From Peptoniphilus_A hominis (GTDB lineage: Bacteria > Bacillota > Clostridia > Tissierellales > Peptoniphilaceae): 64,000 nt of DNA. The notes under the pieces are model-generated. The model was given only the letters and a program-made list of their open reading frames with translations, searched no databases and was not told the DNA's origin. The stretch lies in the NCBI RefSeq assembly GCF_040096015.1, contig NZ_JBBMFO010000004.1:1-64000 (forward strand), written 5' to 3'. Positions 59,053 through 64,000 of this stretch are shown in pieces. The number at the start of each line of letters is the position of its first letter. Positions within the stretch are counted from its first letter, which is position 1. The position numbers and the translations under genes were made by a program.

Positions 59053-59096
59053 GGGACAAAAAAACAAGCTGCCTTTTGACAGCCTGCTTTGATTTT
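59053..59096 (-). terminator. Terminator, duplicated 44-base block (copy B)
   Basis: It is identical to 57999-58042 and follows ribU on the minus strand. It ends transcripts with the same CAGCTTG-T7 hairpin tail. Confidence 0.8.
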
Positions 59097-59138
59097 ATTT
59101 TTGTTTTTGCTTTTATTTTCCTTTAGTTTTCTACACTT

Positions 59139-59744
59139 TTAGTTTTTAAATAGTGGGCTAATTTTTTTGTAGACTAGCATCATCACTGCTGATGTTGTGA
59201 AGCCTTTTATTAGGTTAAAGGGTAGGACTGAATAGATCATCATAGTGAAAAGTCCTGTGATTTTTGGTGTGATGGCAGATCCCATGGCTATTATTGCATC
59301 CATTGGCATTACTTTGCCGTAAAGTGGAAATACCACGAAGTAGTTTGATGCCATGGCAAGGATTGTCATTGCTAGTACGCCTACTGTCATTGCAAGGACT
59401 GCTCCCTTGTAAGTTCTATGTTTTCTATAGATGTAGCTTGACACTAGAGCAAAGGTACTTGATATGATGAAGTTTGATAGTTCGCCAACGCCTGCTGTCA
59501 TTGTGCCCTTAAAGATTATGTGCATAAGGTTTTTTAGGGCTGCTATTATGATGCCATAGACTGGTCCCATTGTGAAGGCGCCCATGAGGACTGGCAAGTC
59601 TGATATGTCCAGCTTCATAAAGGGTGGTGCTACAAAGGTTAGTGGCAATTGGAAGTACATTAATACGAAGCCAATTACTGATAGCATGGCTACTTTTGTC
59701 ATGTCTTTTGTTCTTATCATGGTGCTTGTGTTTACTTTATTCAT
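59139..59744 (-). CDS. ribU: Riboflavin ECF transporter S component
   Basis: The 201-residue membrane protein has six hydrophobic segments. KVAMLSVIGFVLMYFQLPLTF and KLDISDLPVLMGAFTMGPVYGIIIAALKNLMH match RibU-type S components; the FMN riboswitch directly upstream fixes the substrate class. It captures riboflavin and works with the shared EcfA/A'/T module, which is not in this window. AGGAGGTAAA precedes the ATG. Confidence 0.93.
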   Translation of the reverse strand: MNKVNTSTMIRTKDMTKVAMLSVIGFVLMYFQLPLTFVAPPFMKLDISDLPVLMGAFTMGPVYGIIIAALKNLMHIIFKGTMTAGVGELSNFIISSTFALVSSYIYRKHRTYKGAVLAMTVGVLAMTILAMASNYFVVFPLYGKVMPMDAIIAMGSAITPKITGLFTMMIYSVLPFNLIKGFTTSAVMMLVYKKISPLFKN

Positions 59745-59764
59745 TTTACCTCCTGTTGGGGCAT

Positions 59765-59790
59765 AAAAAAACCCCGAACCTTCGGGGCAT
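59765..59790 (-). terminator. Expression-platform terminator of the FMN riboswitch
   Basis: CCCCGAA-CC/GG-TTCGGGG followed by T7 lies between the aptamer and the ribU ribosome binding site on the minus strand. Flavin binding should favour this terminator and shut off ribU. Confidence 0.88.
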
Positions 59791-59797
59791 GAAAGTT

Positions 59798-59907
59798 TTA
59801 AATCATTCTCTCATCCAGACTTTACTGTCGGTATTGGAATCTCACCAATTCGGCTTGCGCTCGCGGACTTTACCGCCGGTTGGGACTTGCACCCTTCCCT
59901 GAAGATT
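59798..59907 (-). ncRNA. FMN (RFN) riboswitch aptamer
   Basis: On the minus strand the conserved RFN blocks appear in order: AGGGAAGGGTGCAAGTCCC, AACCGGCGGTAAAGTCCGCG, a variable stem, GGTGAGATTCCAATACCGAC, AGTAAAGTCTGGATGAGAGA. The closing stem is formed by CTTCA and TGAT-like ends. It controls ribU by termination. Confidence 0.96.
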
Positions 59908-59989
59908 TAAATTTTTATTTATTTCTTGCTTTTATTATAACACTTGTGGTGGGTTTTGCAAGTTTTATTATAGTTGAATTGTAGTGTAT

Positions 59990-60330
59990 TGATGAAGCTT
60001 CGCTTTAAGAACAAATAAAAAAATCCTTTCTTTATAAAATTTTTTTAATATGGAGTTTTTATTTCTAATATATTTTTAAGGAGGGGGTTAAGGGGCATTG
60101 CGAGGCCCCTTTTCCCCCTCCTTAAACCACCCCCTTTGAACCCCACGCGCTGAAAGTCCAAAAAAATCGGTCATGCTAAATTTTCAAAACTCGTTCTTCG
60201 AACTCAAACAGTTGAAAATTTTTAACGCATAACCGATTTTTTTGCTTATTTTATGCACTCACATTAGTCTACGGTTATAGCTGAAGGTGTTCTCCTTATA
60301 ACACATCAACAAGTTGGGTATTGTTGCTAA
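59990..60330 (+). repeat. Dispersed repeat copy 6, full-length form
   Basis: AAGCTTCGCTTTAAG, an AT spacer with TTTCTTTATAAAAT, the G/C-run palindrome (60078-60123), linker CCCCACGCGCTGAAAGTCC, a long hairpin with arms AAAAAATCGGTCATGC and GCATAACCGATTTTTT (60158-60244), and a tail with CATTAGTCTACGGTT. It matches copy 2 module for module and faces copy 5 in inverted orientation. Confidence 0.8.
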
Positions 60331-60384
60331 GTTATTTGTTTATCAAGAGCTTTTTCTCGATTAGTTTTTTATAAAAATTTTAAG

Positions 60385-60432
60385 AAAAAATCGACCATTT
60401 GCTGAGTTTTTTACTCATGGTCGATTTTTTTT
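60385..60432 (-). terminator. Terminator of the L,D-transpeptidase gene
   Basis: AAAAAATCGACCAT and ATGGTCGATTTTTT form a 14-bp stem with an inner TGAGT/ACTCA pair. Confidence 0.92.
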
Positions 60433-60439
60433 ATTGTTT

Positions 60440-61882
60440 TTATTGTTGCCCTGCTGGTGATGGTTGGGCTGGTGCAGCTGGTGGTGTTGGTGCTGGGGCT
60501 GGTGATGCTATTTTTTGCCTTGTTGAGTCATAGACTATTACTGGCATGCCGTTAAAGGTTTTTGGGTAGAGGTTTTTCATCACTGCTGGCGGTATATTTA
60601 CGCAGCCGTGAGAGCCGCCACTTAGGTAAATTTTTCCACCAAAAGTTGATCTCCAATCGGCATCGTGAAGTCCCACGCCTGACCAATTAATAGGGAGCCA
60701 ATAGGAAACTTTTGAGCGGTAGGTTTCGCCTGTGAGGTACCTATTTCTCTCGCGAGACCAGATTCTGTCTGTGCCCGTTGGTGTTCCGTTGCCAAGGGTT
60801 GGGTTGCCTGATACTATGTCCGTCTCAATTTCCAAATTGCCCTTGTTGTAGTACCAAAGTTTTTGCCTTGCAAGGTCCACCTCAATGTAGGTGTTGCCCA
60901 CATCGTCCACTGTCCTTGACACTGCATCTTGCCTGTAAATTGGCTTTATGGTAACTGGCTCATCTCTTTTTAGTGCAGCGATTATTTCGTCCTTTGTCTT
61001 TTGTCTATCGGTGATCCAACCGTAGATGCCGCCGTCAACTTTTACTGTCCCAATGCCTGTGGCGTTAAATATTCTTGATGTCCTAAAGGTGTCGTACTTT
61101 GCTGCAAGTTTTTCCACGAACTTTGTCACCTTTTCTTCGTCAATGACGAGGCTTCCGTCATCAGCCTTGGAATACATGGCGATTATGCCCTGACCTGTCA
61201 CTTCTTCTTTTCTATCGTCAAAGTCGATTGTGATTTTTTTATCGTAAAGAGTCTTGTAGGATTCCAGTTGATTTTTGATGTAATCAGAATCTGCCCTGAT
61301 ATTTGGCTCTATATAAAGGCCTTCTTCTTCAAGGTTTAATTTTTCTTTTTTGTCGGCAAAATGACCTAAGACTGCTTGTCTAAGTTCATCTCGCTTTATA
61401 AAATCGCCATAAACTTCTTTTTCTACTTTAAAGTCGCCCTTGTCGTAGATAATCTTGGCATCAGTTGAATGAATGGACTGGTTTTGCACTGCCTTTAGGC
61501 TATTTAGTCTATTTGTGAGAGCCTGGTCGTCGTATTTTAAAATTGTGTCAAGCTGGTAGTGCTTGTCCACTAGAGATGCAAAGGGCCAGTAAAGTGGAGT
61601 CTGATCCACAAAGCCGCTGCCAATTTTTTCTTCAAATTTTATTTCTTCTGCTGTAATCTTGTCATTATTTTTTTTGTCCTTGGCAAGGATGTCCAATTGG
61701 AAATTTTTGGAAAGTTCTTCGTAATTTTTTTCAAATTCGGAAATTTTTGTCAGTCCAAAGTCGTGGCCGTTGACATAGGTCCTTGGCATAAACCTATCTC
61801 TAAAGAAATAAAGTCCCGTTATATATATGAAAATTAAAATTATAAGTATAAATGCAAAAAATATTTTAAAAGTCTTCTTCAT
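60440..61882 (-). CDS. L,D-transpeptidase (YkuD) with PG-binding-type domains
   Basis: The 480-residue protein has an N-terminal membrane anchor, about 270 residues that match the putative peptidoglycan-binding domain (PG_binding_4-like) found with many L,D-transpeptidases, a YkuD domain (about 335-455, TYIEVDLARQKLWYYNKG) and a proline/alanine-rich C-terminal tail. The catalytic site is SGGSHGCVNIPP with the cysteine, and HDADWRSTFGG precedes it. It makes 3-3 crosslinks in peptidoglycan or attaches proteins to it, outside the membrane. It is a single gene. Confidence 0.93.
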   Translation of the reverse strand: MKKTFKIFFAFILIILIFIYITGLYFFRDRFMPRTYVNGHDFGLTKISEFEKNYEELSKNFQLDILAKDKKNNDKITAEEIKFEEKIGSGFVDQTPLYWPFASLVDKHYQLDTILKYDDQALTNRLNSLKAVQNQSIHSTDAKIIYDKGDFKVEKEVYGDFIKRDELRQAVLGHFADKKEKLNLEEEGLYIEPNIRADSDYIKNQLESYKTLYDKKITIDFDDRKEEVTGQGIIAMYSKADDGSLVIDEEKVTKFVEKLAAKYDTFRTSRIFNATGIGTVKVDGGIYGWITDRQKTKDEIIAALKRDEPVTIKPIYRQDAVSRTVDDVGNTYIEVDLARQKLWYYNKGNLEIETDIVSGNPTLGNGTPTGTDRIWSRERNRYLTGETYRSKVSYWLPINWSGVGLHDADWRSTFGGKIYLSGGSHGCVNIPPAVMKNLYPKTFNGMPVIVYDSTRQKIASPAPAPTPPAAPAQPSPAGQQ

Positions 61883-62063
61883 AATTCCTCCAATACTTTA
61901 CATTATACTCTATAGAAATTTTTAAAAAAGAGAATTTCTCGGATTCTTGCAAATGTAATTTAATTGTAAATATTTTGGTGCAGGCATGAATTTTATTTGT
62001 TATTATTTTCTATAAAATTTCTCTAAATAGTTTTTGTCAGCTATCTTAAAAAAGGACACAAAA

Positions 62064-62087
62064 AAACACACAAGCTAACTTGTGTGC
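62064..62087 (-). terminator. Terminator of tRNA-Leu
   Basis: CACACAAG-TTAG-CTTGTGTG followed by T7 on the minus strand. Confidence 0.9.
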
Positions 62088-62094
62088 CTATTGT

Positions 62095-62178
62095 TGGTGC
62101 GGGAAAGAGGACTTGAACCCCCACTCCGTTGGAACTAGATCCTAAGTCTAGCGCGTCTGCCAATTCCGCCATTCCCGC
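62095..62178 (-). tRNA. tRNA-Leu (anticodon TAG)
   Basis: GCGGGAA at the 5' end pairs with TTCCCGC; the anticodon loop CTTAGGA carries TAG, a long variable arm (ATCTAGTTCCAACGGAGT region) marks a class II tRNA, and CCA is encoded at 62097-62095. Confidence 0.96.
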
Positions 62179-62201
62179 ATGAAGTTTTAACAACAAAATA
62201 T

Positions 62202-62230
62202 ATTATACTGAAGCTTTTATTTTTTGTCAA
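62202..62230 (-). promoter_or_regulatory. Perfect consensus promoter of tRNA-Leu
   Basis: TTGACA (62225-62230), 17 bases and TATAAT (62202-62207) on the minus strand, 23 bases before the tRNA. Confidence 0.9.
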
Positions 62231-62365
62231 CTATTTTTTAAAATATTTTTATAATTTTTTTACATTTCATGTAAAATCTAAAAAACTTTTTACAGACCAT
62301 ATAATTTTGCTGTCTTTACATTATAACAGGCAAAATAAATTTTTGCTACTGCTATTTATTTTCTC

Positions 62366-62641
62366 TTAAAATAAATCACTATGAGAACCTGATCTGTTTA
62401 ATATTAAAATTAAATTATTATCAATTTTTTCATATATTAATAACCAATCAGGTTCTATATGACATTCTCTGCAAGCAAAATAATTTCCCGTTAATTTATG
62501 ATCTTTGTATTTCTCTTCTAAAACTTCATCATTTGCAAGTAATTCGATTAATGTATAAAGTTTCTCTAAATCATATTTTGATTTTTTTAATCTTTTTAAA
62601 TCTTTTTTAAAAGATGATCTAACCTGTATTTTTCTTTTCAT
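62366..62641 (-). CDS. YafQ-family mRNA interferase toxin (second copy)
   Basis: The 91-residue protein is a paralogue of the one at 54189-54467: VRSSFKKDLKRLKKSKYD, CRECHIEPDWLLIYEKIDN and a C-terminal RSGSHSDLF with the catalytic histidines and aspartate. It is coupled to a RelB-type antitoxin upstream by a four-base overlap. Confidence 0.92.
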   Translation of the reverse strand: MKRKIQVRSSFKKDLKRLKKSKYDLEKLYTLIELLANDEVLEEKYKDHKLTGNYFACRECHIEPDWLLIYEKIDNNLILILNRSGSHSDLF

Positions 62642-62859
62642 AATCTATCTACATACTCTCTAAAACTTTCCATGTCATCAAATTCTGCAACTATTGGATT
62701 AGTTTCTTTTACTTCAAAAGGTATAGCTCTTTCACTAACAACAGCTTTTGCAAAAACATTAAAGGCTGTAGACATACTCATACCCATAGACTCACAAATT
62801 CTTCCAAATTCATTTTTTAAATTCTCATCTAGTCTTATGTTTAAATTTACATTAGCCAT
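62638..62859 (-). CDS. RelB/DinJ-family antitoxin (second copy)
   Basis: The 73-residue protein has the ribbon-helix-helix start VNLNIRLDENLKNEFGRICESMGMSMSTAFNVFAKAV and a shorter toxin-binding tail (VAEFDDMESFREYVDRL) than the copy at 53920. AAGGGGTG precedes the ATG. It would neutralise the adjacent YafQ. Confidence 0.9.
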   Translation of the reverse strand: MANVNLNIRLDENLKNEFGRICESMGMSMSTAFNVFAKAVVSERAIPFEVKETNPIVAEFDDMESFREYVDRL

Positions 62860-63015
62860 AATAACACCCCTTTTTACATTTATATTATATCACTTCGCGT
62901 GTATTTGTAAATATTTTTTCGGATTTCTTTAAGAGCTCCTGTAATTTTTTTAGATTTAAAAATTCTTAAATGGGTAAGATATCTAAATAAAAGAATATTA
63001 GAAAGAGTGGTTTTT

Positions 63016-63417
63016 TTGAACTTTAAAGAAAAGATGAGAAAGTTTATGATTGGAAGATACGGTCAAGATGAGCTGGGTAAATTTATTTTATTTCTTGCTC
63101 TAATTCTTCTTATTATAAATTTATTTGTAAAGACGGCTGCCCTATCTGCTGCCTCTTTAGTCTTAATTGGCTATTCTTATTACAGGGCTTTTTCTCGGGA
63201 CATTAGTGCAAGGTATGCTGAGAACAAAAAATTTTTATCTACGGTTGATCCCTTAAGGAGAAAATTTTCATCTTCAAAAACTAAATATGATAATAGAAAA
63301 GTTTACAAGTACATAAGATGTCCCAAGTGCAAGTTTGAAATGAAGGTGCCAAAGGACAAGGGCAAAATTAGGGTTACTTGTAAATCTTGTGGCGAAAAGT
63401 TTGTCATAAAAAGTTAA
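63016..63417 (+). CDS. Small membrane protein with C-terminal zinc ribbon
   Basis: The 133-residue protein has a basic N terminus (NFKEKMRKFMIGRYGQDELGKF), two close membrane helices (about 22-58) and a cytoplasmic zinc ribbon, CPKCKFEMKVPKDKGKIRVTCKSCGEKF, with two CxxC pairs. Proteins of this shape are common and uncharacterised in Clostridia and Tissierellia. The start is uncertain: I choose the TTG at 63016 behind AAGAGTGG; GTG at 63007 and ATG at 63034 are alternatives. Confidence 0.75.
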   Translation: MNFKEKMRKFMIGRYGQDELGKFILFLALILLIINLFVKTAALSAASLVLIGYSYYRAFSRDISARYAENKKFLSTVDPLRRKFSSSKTKYDNRKVYKYIRCPKCKFEMKVPKDKGKIRVTCKSCGEKFVIKS

Positions 63418-63418
63418 G

Positions 63419-63447
63419 GCTTCTGGATTTTTTCCAGAAGTTTTTTT
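63419..63447 (+). terminator. Terminator of the zinc-ribbon membrane protein gene
   Basis: GCTTCTGG-ATTTTTT-CCAGAAG followed by T7. Confidence 0.9.
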
Positions 63448-63519
63448 GTTGAAATCTTAACTTTATTGTAAATTCTTTATTTTTTTATTAGTGTTATAAT
63501 ATATTAAAGGAGTGATTTT

Positions 63520-64000
63520 ATGAAGAAGAAATTTTTATTTTTGTTATCTTTTTTATTACTCTTCACTGGCGTAAGTGCTAGGAGCGAAAAAAAGATGACT
63601 CTAGTCATAAATAATATGGTCTTCGAGAGGGACTTTATTGTTAAAAATGACAGGATCCACATTCCCCTTCGCCTTGTTTCTGAAAATTTAGGCGCCGATG
63701 TTAATTGGAAAGGGGACACTAAAGAGGTTGAGATTATCAACAAGGGCAAGAAAATTATTTTTTATGTTGATTCTAATGAGTATAGGATTGACGATATCCT
63801 CTACACAATTGACTCTCCTACTTTCATCTTAAAGGACAGAGTTTATGTGCCTGCAAGGGCTCTTGCCAATGCCATGGATGCTAAACTTGAGTGGAATGAA
63901 AAAGAGTTTTACTGTGCAATCGACAATGGCTACGAAAAAGATCCAACTCGCGACCTAGATCCAGCTAAGGACGGCAAGGACCTTGCTCTTATTGATAAGC
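63520..64000 (+). CDS. Copper-amine-oxidase N-terminal domain protein, partial
   Basis: The frame runs off the window end after about 160 residues. It has a signal peptide (KKKFLFLLSFLLLFTGVSA) and a copper amine oxidase N-terminal-like domain: IPLRLVSENLGADVNWKGDTKEVEI and VYVPARALANAMDAKLEWNEKEF. This module is common on secreted proteins of this bacterial group; the functional domain should lie in the missing C-terminal part. AAAGGAGTGATTTT precedes the ATG, and an extended -10 (TGTTATAAT) lies at 63493-63501. Confidence 0.88.
   Translation, partial: MKKKFLFLLSFLLLFTGVSARSEKKMTLVINNMVFERDFIVKNDRIHIPLRLVSENLGADVNWKGDTKEVEIINKGKKIIFYVDSNEYRIDDILYTIDSPTFILKDRVYVPARALANAMDAKLEWNEKEFYCAIDNGYEKDPTRDLDPAKDGKDLALIDK

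Overview
The window is a low-GC Firmicutes chromosome segment. The best fit is an anaerobic, amino-acid-fermenting coccus of the Tissierellia/Peptoniphilaceae type (Peptoniphilus, Fenollaria and relatives); I cannot fix the genus. Pointers are a multi-subunit electron-bifurcating-type [FeFe] hydrogenase, catabolic glutamate dehydrogenase, an SLH-domain S-layer protein, secreted proteins with copper-amine-oxidase N-terminal domains, strong AT-rich sigma-A promoters and AGGAGG ribosome binding sites. No oxygen-respiration genes are seen.

Layout. 1-0.43 kb: 3' end of an ISL3-type insertion sequence. 0.5-1.5 kb: a YitT-type membrane protein behind a long leader. 1.6-3.9 kb: rpmG-secE-nusG-rplK-rplA (minus strand), with a promoter-proximal terminator hairpin and two L1-type leader hairpins. 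3.9-8.3 kb: DinG/XPD-like helicase-nuclease, trmL and an FAD dehydrogenase. 8.3-11.2 kb: signal peptidase, then folA with a two-component system. 11.3 kb: tRNA-Cys. 12-16 kb: the ftsEX/M23 hydrolase/S41 protease cluster. 16.2-22 kb: a CofE-like ligase and the four-gene hydrogenase operon. 22.09-32.74 kb: an apparent catabolic island (nitrilase, PEP-mutase-like lyase, SLC13 permease, LysR; Lrp, M29-like protein, NCS1 permease, PepD, YjiH). It is bounded by two copies of a 28-bp direct repeat, with an ORF-less group IIC-type intron at one edge and an ISL3 relic at the other. 32.8-34.2 kb: gdhA. 34.5-45.8 kb: housekeeping genes (second YitT protein, folate, AddB-like, RluA, PepP, MATE, TrxB, DUF2207-like).

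45.8-60.3 kb is different. It carries at least six copies of a modular, hairpin-rich intergenic repeat, some paired in inverted orientation. One inverted pair brackets a five-gene cassette: a sigma-70-family factor, an N-acetylmuramoyl-L-alanine amidase, DUF1659, DUF2922 and YvrJ, read from a perfect consensus promoter. I read this as a possible sigma-controlled holin/endolysin-like module and regard it as the most interesting part of the window. A second inverted pair brackets about 10.5 kb containing the S-layer gene, toxin-antitoxin genes, Fic, an aminotransferase, a secreted glutaredoxin-like protein and ribU with its FMN riboswitch.

60.4-64 kb holds an L,D-transpeptidase, tRNA-Leu, a second RelB/YafQ pair, a small zinc-ribbon membrane protein and the start of another copper-amine-oxidase-domain protein. 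Functions are assigned by reading motifs only; no database search was possible.
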